64,000 nucleotides of DNA from Porticoccaceae bacterium (GTDB taxonomy: Bacteria > Pseudomonadota > Gammaproteobacteria > Pseudomonadales > Porticoccaceae), in NCBI GenBank assembly GCA_024644595.1, contig JAHEHL010000002.1, forward strand, positions 413,774 through 477,773, in the 5' to 3' direction. Every line of letters begins with the position of its first letter. Position 1 is the stretch's first letter. This document shows positions 14,865 to 24,050 of this stretch, piece after piece. Below the pieces are notes generated by a model. The model was not told the origin of the DNA. It made no database searches and saw only the letters and a program-made list of their open reading frames with translations. The position numbers and the translations under genes were made by a program.

Positions 14865-16015
14865 CGAGTTCGAGACATATTATTGGCCAGAGCACTGCTA
14901 TCGAAGAGCTTCGTATGCTTATTGATATGGTGGGGCCAAGTGATTCTACGGTTCTTGTGCTCGGTGATAGCGGCACCGGTAAAGAGTTGGTGGCCAGAGC
15001 GCTGCACGATTCTTCGGCTCGCGCCAGCGGTCCGTTTATTCCGGTCAACTGTGGCGCGATTCCTCGAGAATTACTGGAAAGCGAACTGTTTGGTCACCGC
15101 AAAGGGGCCTTCACCGGTGCCATCTCTGATCGCAAAGGGCGTTTTGAGTTGGCGGACAAGGGAACCCTTTTTCTCGATGAGATTGGCGACATGCCAATTG
15201 ATCTGCAGGTTAAATTGTTGCGTGTGCTGCAGGAGCGCCTTATTGACCCAGTCGGCTCACTGCTGTCGGTGCCAATTGATGTCAGAGTTATTGCTGCCAC
15301 CCACAAAGATATCGTCGGCCTGATTGAAAAGCAGTTGTTTCGGGAAGACCTCTACTACAGACTCAATGTGATGCCGATCGAGATCAGAACATTGAGTGAG
15401 CGTCTGGATGATGTGCCGGTACTGTTTGAGCATTTTGCCAGACAGCATACTACTAACGGCAACAAGCCGATCAGATTGCACCCCAGCTCCATGCAACTTT
15501 TCCTCGATTACAGTTGGCCGGGTAATGTCAGAGAGCTGGCCAACCTGGTTGACCGCTACTCGTCGCTCTACCCCGGTCAGGAAGTTGATCTGTGCAAGGT
15601 GATTCCGAGCATGGTGCCGCCAGGCATCCGAGCTCTTGCCAATTGGAGCGAAAAGGGAAGTCAGGCGCCGACAGTCAAATCCGATCCGCGCATTACCGAG
15701 CAACTGACGGCTGATGTTCTGAGCGCGATCGTGAGTAGCGCGGAATGCTCGGAGCAGGAAAAGATGGAACGCATTGAGGATGCCCAGCTCAATCATGAGG
15801 TTGAGCAGACTATTTTGCTCGCACAGGGCGGCGGGCTATTCCCCGAGGAAGGTCTGCAACTCAAGCAGCATTTGCTGGATATTGAGCGTAATCTGATTCG
15901 CCATGCGCTCAGCAGTGCTGAGGGCAATGTCTCCAAAACGGCGCGGCTGCTCAACCTCCAGCGCACCACCCTGATAGAAAAAATCAATAAGCACGGCCTT
16001 GCCGATAGCGCCTGA
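14861..16015 (+). CDS. fleQ: Flagellar master regulator FleQ/FlrA type, sigma-54 activator lacking the N-terminal domain
   Basis: Bacterial enhancer-binding protein that activates sigma-54 flagellar promoters. The 384-aa product starts directly at the AAA+ domain: Walker A GDSGTGKE (about residue 35), sigma-54 contact loop GAFTGA (about 82), Walker [11 protein letters not shown], sensor [13 protein letters not shown] and [10 protein letters not shown], then the R-finger block [15 protein letters not shown], and a Fis-type helix-turn-helix ([24 protein letters not shown]). The C-terminus matches FleQ/FlrA better than NtrC. The usual 120-140-residue N-terminal receiver-like domain is missing: the frame is closed by TGA at 14846-14848, leaving TTG 14861 as the only start. 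A short upstream frame overlaps it. The next gene is fleR; fleS is absent. Confidence 0.88.
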   Translation: MTSSRHIIGQSTAIEELRMLIDMVGPSDSTVLVLGDSGTGKELVARALHDSSARASGPFIPVNCGAIPRELLESELFGHRKGAFTGAISDRKGRFELADKGTLFLDEIGDMPIDLQVKLLRVLQERLIDPVGSLLSVPIDVRVIAATHKDIVGLIEKQLFREDLYYRLNVMPIEIRTLSERLDDVPVLFEHFARQHTTNGNKPIRLHPSSMQLFLDYSWPGNVRELANLVDRYSSLYPGQEVDLCKVIPSMVPPGIRALANWSEKGSQAPTVKSDPRITEQLTADVLSAIVSSAECSEQEKMERIEDAQLNHEVEQTILLAQGGGLFPEEGLQLKQHLLDIERNLIRHALSSAEGNVSKTARLLNLQRTTLIEKINKHGLADSA

Positions 16016-16232
16016 CCACAGGCAGTTTCAACCGGACCAATAGCCTCTGTTTCAATCGCCTTAGTCGGCTGTTATGCCGACTGCAAAGCCCGTTTATCCG
16101 GCAAAGCCTTGCCACAAATCAATCATCTTCAGCCTAACCGGTGTCAAATTGCCGACTGCTTGCCAGCGGCAAGTACCTGACGGTTTCTTGCCACATTTAG
16201 CCTAACCCTCTGAAATATAAGCAATAAAATAC
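16016..16232. other. Spacer between fleQ and the fleR promoter
   Basis: No gene. It holds a 7-base inverted repeat (AGTCGGC, tgttat, GCCGACT; 16063-16082) without a T-run, and a twice-occurring AGCCTAACC (about 16131 and 16200). In related bacteria the kinase gene fleS/flrB would sit between fleQ and fleR; nothing of it remains here. Confidence 0.4.
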
Positions 16233-16250
16233 TTGGCATGTAAATTGCAA
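16233..16250 (+). promoter_or_regulatory. Sigma-54 (-24/-12) promoter of the fleR-fliE operon
   Basis: TTGGCATGTAAATTGCA (16233-16249) matches the RpoN consensus YTGGCACGRNNNTTGCW with the invariant GG and GC 12 bases apart. It lies 49 bases before the fleR start, so transcription would begin near 16262. It is the obvious target of FleQ. Confidence 0.85.
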
Positions 16251-16298
16251 AAACCAGGGAAAGCAACACAAAGTGATTATGGGGAAAGGTACATAACT

Positions 16299-17780
16299 GT
16301 GACAAATCATAAGATGATTGATGTTCTCTGGCTGGACTCAACAGCGCAACTATCGCCCGTTGAGGTGACAACCTTTGCTGAAAACGGTCTGGCAATTACT
16401 CAGACAGGTGCAGAGCCTGACAATGTCGAGCTGTTTGGCGCCCAATTGGTTGTTGTTAGTTTGACTGAATCCACCCAGTGTCTGAAAGATATTCAATCAC
16501 GGCTTTCAGCGGTCAATAGTTCTGCGCCTATTATCGCGCGGGTCGAGCGCAGCAATTTTGAACTTGGCATTCGCGCAATGCGTGAAGGCGCGTTGAGTGT
16601 CATTTCCAGTCCGCACTTCGACTCAGCGGAGTGGAGCGATGTTCTGGAATTGGCGCAGTGCAGGCCGGAAAAAAACCGTACAGAGCAGGCCTTTGTGTTT
16701 GCTGATCCGGTAAGCCGAAACTTGCTGGCGCTAGCCGAAAGGGTTGCTCAAGTAGACGTTACTGTACTGGTTACCGGGCCTACCGGAGCGGGTAAAGAGG
16801 TGCTTGCTAAGATCCTGCACGATGCCTCGGCTCGCCATCAGGGGCCGTTTGTAGCCTTCAATTGTGCAGCGATGCCGGAAAATCTGATTGAAGATATGCT
16901 TTTCGGGCACGAAAAAGGCTCCTTTACCGGCGCCTCTAAAGTACAGCCGGGACTGTTCGAACAAGCTCAGGGCGGCACCATTTTCCTCGATGAAATTGGC
17001 GAGATGTCGTTTCACTTGCAGGCAAAGCTGTTGCGTATTTTGCAGGAGCGCTCGGTGGTCAGACTTGGAGGGCAGAAATCCATCGCGTTGGATATTCGCG
17101 TTATTGCCGCCACCAATCGAGATCTCAAGGCTGCTATTGCACAGAAAAGCTTCAGAGAGGATCTCTACTTCCGTCTGACGGCATTCAAACTCGCAATCCC
17201 GTCGCTGAGTGAGCGACCAAAAGATATTCTGCCGCTCGCTGAGCAGTTTCTGGCCCAACAAACAGGTGACTCCCAGGCCTTACGCTTAACCCGGGCGGCT
17301 CAGTTGAGCCTGGAAAACTATCGCTGGCCTGGCAACGTGCGCGAGCTGCAAAACGTCCTGGTGCGCGGCATGGTGCTGGCCAACGGCGCGCCGATCGATG
17401 TTCAGCATCTGTTGTTCGACGATATTCAGAGCGCAGACAGTGCCACCGACCATGGTCGGTATGAATCTAACAACCCCTTTGCCAGTCACCATGTTTCAGC
17501 CACCCGCAGTCAGCCAGGCTCGAGAGCAAATTATGCTGACAATTCTGCGGGGCGTTCCACGGCGAGTTCCATGGACAGTTCCATGGGGCAGGTGCATCCA
17601 GAAGATCTGAGTCAGGCCGTTAAGCACAGTGAGTGGCAGACCATTATGTCTGCTTTAAGAGGGACAAGAAGTCGCGAGCAGGCCGCCGAGCAGCTCGGCA
17701 TCAGTCCCAGAACCCTGCGCCACAAATTGCAGAGATTGCGTGAGCAGGGTGTCAATGTTACCCGTGCCTACGCGCGCTAG
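16299..17780 (+). CDS. fleR: Flagellar sigma-54 response regulator FleR/FlrC type with a degenerate receiver
   Basis: Second enhancer-binding protein of the flagellar cascade, normally activated by FleS and switching on hook-basal-body genes. The 493-aa product has a receiver-like domain (about 1-125), an AAA+ domain with Walker A GPTGAGKE (about 160), GSFTGA (GAFTGA with one change, about 207), [22 protein letters not shown], and a C-terminal helix-turn-helix (REQAAEQLGISPRTLRHKLQRL). The receiver lacks key residues: the acidic pair reads WLDS, the phospho-acceptor strand reads LVVVSL with no Asp, and the conserved Lys region reads VISSPHF. GTG 16299 is chosen because GGGGAAAGG precedes it by 9 bases. 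fliE follows after 11 bases. Confidence 0.9.
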   Translation: MTNHKMIDVLWLDSTAQLSPVEVTTFAENGLAITQTGAEPDNVELFGAQLVVVSLTESTQCLKDIQSRLSAVNSSAPIIARVERSNFELGIRAMREGALSVISSPHFDSAEWSDVLELAQCRPEKNRTEQAFVFADPVSRNLLALAERVAQVDVTVLVTGPTGAGKEVLAKILHDASARHQGPFVAFNCAAMPENLIEDMLFGHEKGSFTGASKVQPGLFEQAQGGTIFLDEIGEMSFHLQAKLLRILQERSVVRLGGQKSIALDIRVIAATNRDLKAAIAQKSFREDLYFRLTAFKLAIPSLSERPKDILPLAEQFLAQQTGDSQALRLTRAAQLSLENYRWPGNVRELQNVLVRGMVLANGAPIDVQHLLFDDIQSADSATDHGRYESNNPFASHHVSATRSQPGSRANYADNSAGRSTASSMDSSMGQVHPEDLSQAVKHSEWQTIMSALRGTRSREQAAEQLGISPRTLRHKLQRLREQGVNVTRAYAR

Positions 17781-17791
17781 AGGAATTCGTT

Positions 17792-18139
17792 ATGGTCAGT
17801 CCAGTGAACACAGGTAATGTCGAATCGCTGTTGAGTCAGATTCGTCAATATCAAAATCAGGCGGCACAGGGAGTCAATCTCTCGCCGAGCGAGCGTGTCG
17901 ATACTCAACCAGCTGCGGGCAGTGGTTTTGCTGACGCGGTTAAAGGCGCACTCAATGAAGTGAATGCGACACAGATGACGGCTAAAGCGTCACGTACCGC
18001 CTACGAAAGTGGGCAGGATATTCCGCTCACCGATGTCGTAATGAATATGCAGAAGTCGTCACTGGCCTTTGAGGCAACGTTGCAGATTCGCAACAAAGTA
18101 CTCAAAGCCTATGAAGACATTATGAATATGCCCGTTTAA
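17792..18139 (+). CDS. fliE: Flagellar hook-basal body protein FliE
   Basis: FliE links the MS ring to the proximal rod. The 115-aa product has the family core: GFADAVKGALNEVNATQMTAKASRTAYESGQDIPLTDVVMNMQKSSLAFEATLQIRNKVLKAYEDIMNMPV, where the Q(K)SSLAFEATLQIRNKVL and YEDIMNMPV blocks are diagnostic. An AGAGGA site is close to the ATG. It is first in the fliEFGHIJ run and 11 bases after fleR, so both probably share the sigma-54 promoter at 16233. Confidence 0.95.
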   Translation: MVSPVNTGNVESLLSQIRQYQNQAAQGVNLSPSERVDTQPAAGSGFADAVKGALNEVNATQMTAKASRTAYESGQDIPLTDVVMNMQKSSLAFEATLQIRNKVLKAYEDIMNMPV

Positions 18140-18154
18140 AAAGAGAAATAAGAC

Positions 18155-19945
18155 ATGGCAACCACAACAGCAGAAACCACCACACCAAGTCTGGCGACAA
18201 CCGCCGCGGGCATGCCCACAGCGGCCACTCAGTCAGGCCAGACGCCACAACAGCTGCAAGCCGCCACCACAGTGCTGCCCAGCGTCAAGGAAGTGATGCA
18301 GCAGCCGGCAGTGCGGAAAGCAATGCCAGCGATTATCGCTTTTTTGAGCGTCGCCATTTTTTTGATCGCTTATTCTTGGATGCAGGACCCGATCTACAGA
18401 ACAGTTTATCCCGGGCTCTCCGAAGCTGATCGCCAGCTCGCCTTCGAAGCGCTATCAGGTGGAGATTTCAACGCGCGTATTGATAGTGGTACCGGTGAAT
18501 TGAAAGTTCCCGACGGCCGTTATCACGAAGCGAGAATTTTCCTCGCCTCACGCGGCTTGCCTCAAGAGGGCACCACCGGCGGCATGAGCTCTCTAAATGA
18601 CGAAGCATCTATGACGTCGAGTCAGTTTATGGAGCAGGTGCGCTATGTCTCGGCAATGGAGCAGGAGTTGGCGCGCAGCATCAGCCAAATTACAACCATC
18701 CGCTCAGCGCGCGTTCACCTTGCTTCACCCAAGCAGAGTGTCTTTGTGCGCAACCGCACACCGGCAAAAGCCTCGGTAGTCGTTTCACCCTATCCGGGCA
18801 GGCAGGTATCCGACGCCCAGGTGCAGGCAATCATCCATATGGTCTCGTCGAGCATCCCTTATTTGGCGACAGAAGATGTAGTGGTTGTCGATCAACGAGG
18901 CAAGCTGCTCACCGACGCCACCAATTTTGCCTCGATGCAGCTCAATTCCGCGCAGATGGAACACAAGCAGCGCATAGAGGAAACCTATCGCAATCGCATT
19001 GATGCACTGCTGACACCCGTTGTCGGCATGGGCAACGTGCGTGCTGAAGTTGATGTTCAGATCGACTTCACAGAAGAGGAGTCCACCTTTGAAGAGTACG
19101 ACGGCAATGGCAATGGTCCCAAAGCGCGCTCTGAAGTGCTTTCTCTAGACCAAGATGCAACTCAGGCTGCAGAGGGCGTTCCAGGCGCGACGACCAATAC
19201 GGTACCGGTCACACCGACCACGATTGTCAACGGTCAGCTCGACGGGCAAGAAGCCGGAGACCAACTGCGAACATCAAGCAGCACCACGACGCGAAACTAT
19301 GAAATGGACCGATCAGTTCGCCATGTCAAGCGTCAGGGAGGCAGTGTTGACCGGATCTCTGTTGCAGTGGTGGTTAATGAGCCGACCTCTCAGCCTGGCC
19401 TCGAAGGTGAAGAAGCTGTAGCGGCAGGATTCTCTGAGCTTGAGCTTGAGCGCTTTAGCAATCTGGTAAAAGGTGTAGTTGGGTTCGATGGTGAGCGCGG
19501 CGATGTGGTCACTATTGTCTCCGCCAAGTTCGAGAAACCGATAGCCTTTGAATCTAATATTCCGTGGTTCGAAAACGCGCAGATTATCAGTGCCATTAAA
19601 AGCCTTGGTGCCGCAGCGGTGTTCCTGGTCATTTTGTTTGCAGTAGTGCGACCGGTGGTTAAAGCGTACCTGCCGGCTGTTGACGATAGCCTGGCGGACG
19701 AACTCAAGGGCAGCAACAAAGACGGCGAGCTCAATGCAGAAGAGCTGCGCATGATTGAAATGGGTGATGGCGAGTCTCTCGAAGATATCAAAGCCAAACT
19801 GAAGCCGAAGAAATCGACCATATCAGCAGAAATGCTGGATACGGCAAATACTTATGATGACAAAGTGGCATTGGTGCGACTGCTGGTTGCAGAAGACTCC
19901 GGCCGAGTTGCCAACGTACTGAAGAAAATGATTCGCCCAGTCTAG
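18155..19945 (+). CDS. fliF: Flagellar MS-ring protein FliF
   Basis: FliF forms the membrane-embedded MS ring on which the rotor and export gate assemble. The 596-aa product has an alanine/threonine-rich cytoplasmic N-terminus, a first transmembrane helix (about 55-74), the ring-building motifs GGDFNARIDSGTGELKVPDGRYHEARIFLASRGLP and EQELARSISQITTIRSARVHLASPKQSVFVR, a low-complexity periplasmic segment, a second helix (about 480-505) and the FliG-binding C-terminal tail. Length is normal. Spacing to fliE is 15 bases and to fliG 19. Confidence 0.97.
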   Translation: MATTTAETTTPSLATTAAGMPTAATQSGQTPQQLQAATTVLPSVKEVMQQPAVRKAMPAIIAFLSVAIFLIAYSWMQDPIYRTVYPGLSEADRQLAFEALSGGDFNARIDSGTGELKVPDGRYHEARIFLASRGLPQEGTTGGMSSLNDEASMTSSQFMEQVRYVSAMEQELARSISQITTIRSARVHLASPKQSVFVRNRTPAKASVVVSPYPGRQVSDAQVQAIIHMVSSSIPYLATEDVVVVDQRGKLLTDATNFASMQLNSAQMEHKQRIEETYRNRIDALLTPVVGMGNVRAEVDVQIDFTEEESTFEEYDGNGNGPKARSEVLSLDQDATQAAEGVPGATTNTVPVTPTTIVNGQLDGQEAGDQLRTSSSTTTRNYEMDRSVRHVKRQGGSVDRISVAVVVNEPTSQPGLEGEEAVAAGFSELELERFSNLVKGVVGFDGERGDVVTIVSAKFEKPIAFESNIPWFENAQIISAIKSLGAAAVFLVILFAVVRPVVKAYLPAVDDSLADELKGSNKDGELNAEELRMIEMGDGESLEDIKAKLKPKKSTISAEMLDTANTYDDKVALVRLLVAEDSGRVANVLKKMIRPV

Positions 19946-19964
19946 GCCGGCGAGGAGAGATAAA

Positions 19965-21032
19965 ATGGCAGATGCAAAAGTAAACGAGATCCCAGCTGTA
20001 GAAGCGCCGCCGATGTCAGAGGCGCTGCGTGACGAGTTGAGCCGCCTCACCAGCACAGATCGTTCGGCGGTCATCATGTTACTGCTCGGCGAACAACAGG
20101 CTGCGGACATTATTCGTTACCTGAGTCCGCGCGAAGTTCAGGCCCTGGGTTCGGCGATGGTTGGCGTTGCCGACCTCTCTCAAGAGGCGGTTAATATCGT
20201 CCTCGATGACTTTGTCGTAACGATTAAAAAGCAGACGAGTCTCGGTCTTGGCACCGGTGACTATGTCGAGAAAGTACTCAATCGTGCACTGGGCGAGGAT
20301 AAAGCGGCCACGGTGCTGGGGCGCATTATGCCGGGCTCTTCGAGCAAGGGACTGGAAATTCTGCGGTGGATGGATGCCCGCTCGATAGGCGACATGATTC
20401 GTGATGAACATCCCCAGGTTGTAGCAATTATTCTCTCCGTCCTCGAATACGATGTAGCAGCCGACGTACTGAACTTTTTGCCTCCAGAGAACCGCGCCGA
20501 AATCATGCAGCGAGTGGCCAGCCTTGAAACGGTTCAGCCATCCGCGATGGACGAGCTTGAAGGTATCATGAAGCAGCAGTTCTCCTCTAGCTCATCGGCC
20601 AAGTCGTCAAGCTTTGGTGGTGTTGCCACCGCAGCGAAAATTATGAACTTTACCAAGGTCGATCTGGAAACCGCGATTATGGGCGGTGTTGCAGGTCTCG
20701 ACGAAGAATTGGCACTGAAGATTCAGGACAATATGTTTACCTTCGACAATCTCGCTGGTGTGGATAACCGCGCCATTCAGGTACTGATGCGCAGCGTTGA
20801 ATCCGACCTGTTGATGACCGCACTGAAAGGTGCAGACGAAGAAGTGCGTGACAAGTTCCTCGATAATATGTCGCAGCGCGCGCGGATTATGTTCCTCGAC
20901 GATATGGAAGCCAAAGGACCGATCAGAATCACAGATGTGGAAGATGCACAGAAGAATATTATGCGTCTGGCACGAGTGTTATCGGACAAAGGCGAGCTTG
21001 TGCTTGCTGGACGGGGAGATGACTTTGTCTGA
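19965..21032 (+). CDS. fliG: Flagellar motor switch protein FliG
   Basis: FliG is the rotor component that receives torque from the stator and binds FliF and FliM. The 355-aa product has the N-terminal domain with LTSTDRSAVIMLLLGEQQAADIIRYLSPREVQ, the middle domain with the EHPQVVAIILSVLEYDVAADVLNFLP motif (EHPQ), and the C-terminal torque domain with ALKGADEEVRDKFLDNMSQRARIMFLDDMEAKGPIRITDVEDAQK, keeping the charged residues used for stator contact. About 20 residues at the N-terminus are extra. It overlaps fliH by 14 bases. Confidence 0.97.
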   Translation: MADAKVNEIPAVEAPPMSEALRDELSRLTSTDRSAVIMLLLGEQQAADIIRYLSPREVQALGSAMVGVADLSQEAVNIVLDDFVVTIKKQTSLGLGTGDYVEKVLNRALGEDKAATVLGRIMPGSSSKGLEILRWMDARSIGDMIRDEHPQVVAIILSVLEYDVAADVLNFLPPENRAEIMQRVASLETVQPSAMDELEGIMKQQFSSSSSAKSSSFGGVATAAKIMNFTKVDLETAIMGGVAGLDEELALKIQDNMFTFDNLAGVDNRAIQVLMRSVESDLLMTALKGADEEVRDKFLDNMSQRARIMFLDDMEAKGPIRITDVEDAQKNIMRLARVLSDKGELVLAGRGDDFV

Positions 21033-22065
21033 TACAACCCCCAAGCCAGCCACTGAAGCAGATTCCGGTATTGCCACCGACACCGAATCTTCTGTCAGCT
21101 GGCGTTTAAATGAGCTGCTTACAGCAAGCCGAAAAGCCAAGGCCTTTGCCACAGCTGAATGGTTTCAACCTGACGCCCCGGAAGCTGAAACCAACTTTGT
21201 ACCCTGGACGCCAGAGGCTCTGGGGGGTGAGAGGCAAGTCAGTGAAGTGCTGATCGGCGAAGAACTCGACGACGAGCCAATTGCTGAAGCAGATGCCGCG
21301 CCAGACGCTGAGCTGGAGGCTATTGAAGAGGAGCTTGAAGAGACCGCTCCCACCATCGATCAACAGGCTCTTGAGCAGGCTCGTCAAGACAGTTTTGACC
21401 AGGGCTATCAGCAAGCCATGTTGGAAGCCGAGCAAAAGTGGAGCGGTTCACGCAGTGATTTCGTTACGCTTACCGACGCGCTGCGCAGAGCGCAGTCCAG
21501 CACAAATGATTTTTATCAGCCCCTCAAGAAGCTCGCCTTGCATTTAGCAGAGCAGCTCGTTCGTGGTGAGTTGACACTTGCCACCAGCGCCGTAGAGCGA
21601 CTTGTCGATGCGGCGATTAAAGATATTGAACAGCAGGGTGAGGGCCCTATTGTCGTCAGCCTCAGCGCTGCCGATCATGAACAATTCACACGCCATTTGA
21701 GCAGTGATCTCGAGCACATTAGTCTCCGCATCGACCCCGAATTGAGCCGTGGCAGCGTAAGAATCAGCATGGATGACAGCGCAGTTGAAGACCTAATTGA
21801 AACGCGCTTGAAGGCGCTGAGTGACAAGCTACTCGGTTTGTCCAGTTCGGACTCCGCCGCATTATCAAAGAGTGAAACGTTTACCGCTCAAGCTGGCGTC
21901 GATGGAGTAATCGACGATCAGGAAGACCTTGACACCATCATTGAAGGTATTGCCGAAGAGTTGAGCGAAGAAGAGTTGAGCGAAGTTGACATGCGCGACC
22001 AGCAAATCGATCCCAGCGGCGAGCTGAGTCAGTCCGAAGACAGTGATGAGAATCCAGATGCTTGA
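21019..22065 (+). CDS. fliH: Flagellar assembly protein FliH with long acidic tails
   Basis: FliH regulates the export ATPase FliI and docks it at the export gate. The 348-aa product is longer than usual (about 230-270). An acidic N-terminus (about 1-110) precedes the coiled-coil and the conserved domain (QARQDSFDQGYQQAMLEAEQKW, FYQPLKKLALHLAEQLVRGEL, LIDAAIKDIE-like block, LRIDPELSRGSVRI). An extra tail of about 78 residues rich in Glu, Asp and Ser follows from residue 271. Two starts compete: ATG 21019, and TTG 21025, which has GGGGAG at the better spacing of six bases. It overlaps both fliG and fliI, implying tight coupling. Confidence 0.9.
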   Translation: MTLSDTTPKPATEADSGIATDTESSVSWRLNELLTASRKAKAFATAEWFQPDAPEAETNFVPWTPEALGGERQVSEVLIGEELDDEPIAEADAAPDAELEAIEEELEETAPTIDQQALEQARQDSFDQGYQQAMLEAEQKWSGSRSDFVTLTDALRRAQSSTNDFYQPLKKLALHLAEQLVRGELTLATSAVERLVDAAIKDIEQQGEGPIVVSLSAADHEQFTRHLSSDLEHISLRIDPELSRGSVRISMDDSAVEDLIETRLKALSDKLLGLSSSDSAALSKSETFTAQAGVDGVIDDQEDLDTIIEGIAEELSEEELSEVDMRDQQIDPSGELSQSEDSDENPDA

Positions 22066-23392
22066 TTTTGCCGATGATATTGATTGCCAAATCACCCAAT
22101 TGCAGGTTCAGCCGCCGTTGCTGAGTGGCAAGCTGGTCCGGATGGTTGGCTTAACGCTAGAAGCCAAGGGCATCATTGCTCCCCTCGGCGCCCACTGCCG
22201 GGTCGAGAATATCGATATGGGCACCTATGTCGACGCCGAAGTGGTTGGCTTTAACGATGATGTCCTTTACCTCATGCCCTTCTCCGAACCGACCGGAATA
22301 GGTCCGGGTGCACGAGTTTGGGTAATTTCCCGTCATGCCAAAGCGTCCCTCGGCGAAGCGATGTTAGGTCGTGTGGTCGATGGCCTTGGCGAACCGATTG
22401 ATGGCCGCGGCCCGATTGCCTACAGCGAACAGCTGGGTCTGGAAGGACTGGCAATCAATCCGATGGAAAGGGGCCCGATCAATAAAATACTCGACACCGG
22501 CATCAAGGCAATCAACACCTGCCTGACCCTTGGGCAGGGACAACGTATCGGCCTGGTTGCTGGTTCTGGCGTGGGTAAAAGCGTGCTCCTGGGTATGTTG
22601 ACACGCAACACAGCAGCCGACGTCGTCGTGATTGGTTTGATTGGCGAGCGCGGGCGCGAAGTACAGGAGTTTATTCAACACACCCTCGGTGATAAAGGTT
22701 TAGCTAAATCTGTTGTGGTTGCGGCGCCGGCAAATGTGTCACCCGTGCTGCGGCTTAAAGCCACCTACCTCACGCATCTGGTGGCCGAATACTTTAGAGA
22801 TCGTGGCAAAAATGTTCTGATGCTGTGTGACAGCCTGACCAGGGTTGCCCACGCTCAGCGCGAAATCGGCCTGGCAATTGGTGAGCCGCCCACTGCAAAA
22901 GGTTACCCACCCTCCGTGTTTGCCATGTTGCCGAGACTGATAGAGCGCTCCGGGGTTGGTCGTCATGGCCATGGATCGATTACCGCAATGTATACGGTAC
23001 TTGCCGAGGGTGATGACCGTGCTGATCCGATTGTCGATATCGCCAGAGCATCGCTGGATGGACAGGTTTTACTCTCACGAACGCTGGCTGATGCCGCGCA
23101 CTATCCCGCCATTGATCTGTCGGGCTCAATTTCCAGGGTGATGTCGAATCTGGTAAATAGCGATGTGCTCAAGGCAGCCAATCATTTCCGTCGCCTCTGG
23201 TCGCTGTATCAACAAAATGAAGATCTGATTCAGGTTGGCGCCTACGAAGCCGGCACCAACCCCGACCTCGACCACGCCATTCGATTGCGTCCAGGGATGG
23301 AGGCTATTTTGCGTCAGGCCAGTGATGAGTCGGTGCCGCTCGAACAGAGTCAAAAACTTATTATGCAACTGGTCGCGCAGGTGAAACCGTGA
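22043..23392 (+). CDS. fliI: Flagellum-specific ATPase FliI
   Basis: FliI is the F1-beta-like ATPase that powers substrate unloading at the flagellar export gate. The 449-aa product has an N-terminal beta domain, Walker A AGSGVGKS (about residue 173), the GERGREV block, Walker B VLMLCDSLTR (about 254), LAIGEPPTAKGYPPSVFA and the C-terminal helical domain. Several starts fit: GTG 22043, ATG 22046 and ATG 22058; the conserved part starts soon after, so they differ by only five residues. It overlaps fliH by 23 bases and fliJ by 4 (GTGA). Confidence 0.96.
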   Translation: MMRIQMLDFADDIDCQITQLQVQPPLLSGKLVRMVGLTLEAKGIIAPLGAHCRVENIDMGTYVDAEVVGFNDDVLYLMPFSEPTGIGPGARVWVISRHAKASLGEAMLGRVVDGLGEPIDGRGPIAYSEQLGLEGLAINPMERGPINKILDTGIKAINTCLTLGQGQRIGLVAGSGVGKSVLLGMLTRNTAADVVVIGLIGERGREVQEFIQHTLGDKGLAKSVVVAAPANVSPVLRLKATYLTHLVAEYFRDRGKNVLMLCDSLTRVAHAQREIGLAIGEPPTAKGYPPSVFAMLPRLIERSGVGRHGHGSITAMYTVLAEGDDRADPIVDIARASLDGQVLLSRTLADAAHYPAIDLSGSISRVMSNLVNSDVLKAANHFRRLWSLYQQNEDLIQVGAYEAGTNPDLDHAIRLRPGMEAILRQASDESVPLEQSQKLIMQLVAQVKP

Positions 23393-23835
23393 AGACGGTG
23401 TGGTCAGCACTGCTCGCTAAAGCGGAGCGCGGCACACGCGAAGCCCAGATCAGGCTCGCCGACGTAAGCCGCCGGCGCCAGAGTGCAGCCGAGCAAGAAC
23501 ACAAGGTCGACGCGCTATTGCTTGATTACAACCAACAGTTGGCCAGCGTTCAGCAGCGCAGTCATCATTCCTCTGAGGTGAATAATTATCGACACTTTAT
23601 TGTTCAGCTTCAGGAGCTGAAAAATCGTTCAAAGTATCAACAGCAACGCCTTGAAATCGAGTGGCATGAGACGCGACAGAGACTAGTGGCCGCCGAGCGT
23701 GAGCGCATAAAAGTGGAACATCTCGCGACGCGGGCACGTGAAAAACTTCAGCGCGAAGCCGATGCCTTTGAAGTTCGCAGTAATGACAGTCAGGCCATCG
23801 CCCAGCACAATTTTCGCGCACGTATATCCACCTAG
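23389..23835 (+). CDS. fliJ: Flagellar export protein FliJ
   Basis: FliJ is the coiled-coil stalk that inserts into the FliI hexamer and promotes export. The 148-aa product is almost entirely charged coiled coil (Arg, Glu, Gln rich), as expected, with weak sequence conservation. GTG 23389 overlaps the fliI stop (GTGA). It is the last gene before a 276-base gap with tandem repeats and a new sigma-54 promoter. Confidence 0.85.
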   Translation: MKTVWSALLAKAERGTREAQIRLADVSRRRQSAAEQEHKVDALLLDYNQQLASVQQRSHHSSEVNNYRHFIVQLQELKNRSKYQQQRLEIEWHETRQRLVAAERERIKVEHLATRAREKLQREADAFEVRSNDSQAIAQHNFRARIST

Positions 23836-23889
23836 TTTGGCAGGGGTTTGGCAGGGGTTTGGCAGGGGTTTGGCAGGGGTTTGATAGGA
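23836..23889. repeat. 11-base tandem repeat immediately after the fliJ stop codon
   Basis: TTTGGCAGGGG is repeated four times exactly (23836-23846, 23847-23857, 23858-23868, 23869-23879), followed by a decayed fifth unit (TTTGATAGGAA). It starts at the base after the fliJ stop codon. This is probably a slippage-prone minisatellite; the G-runs spaced every 11 bases could also form a G-quadruplex. Confidence 0.9.
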
Positions 23890-24050
23890 ATTTGTTGATA
23901 GGGGTCTTCTAAGGATCAGACAAGGAAGTGATAAGTCAGACCCGCCGGGTGAAAATCGCTCTTCTCTCACTAATCCGTCCCGTTCTCATTCTTGCCTCCC
24001 CGGCATCAAAACAAGCAATCTGAGCGCGTGGTTTTGGCTCGCTGCTCGTG

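Noticed and set aside
16063-16082. Inverted repeat after fleQ as a terminator
   Set aside because: A 7-base stem without a T-run; it could be structural, but there is not enough to call it a terminator.
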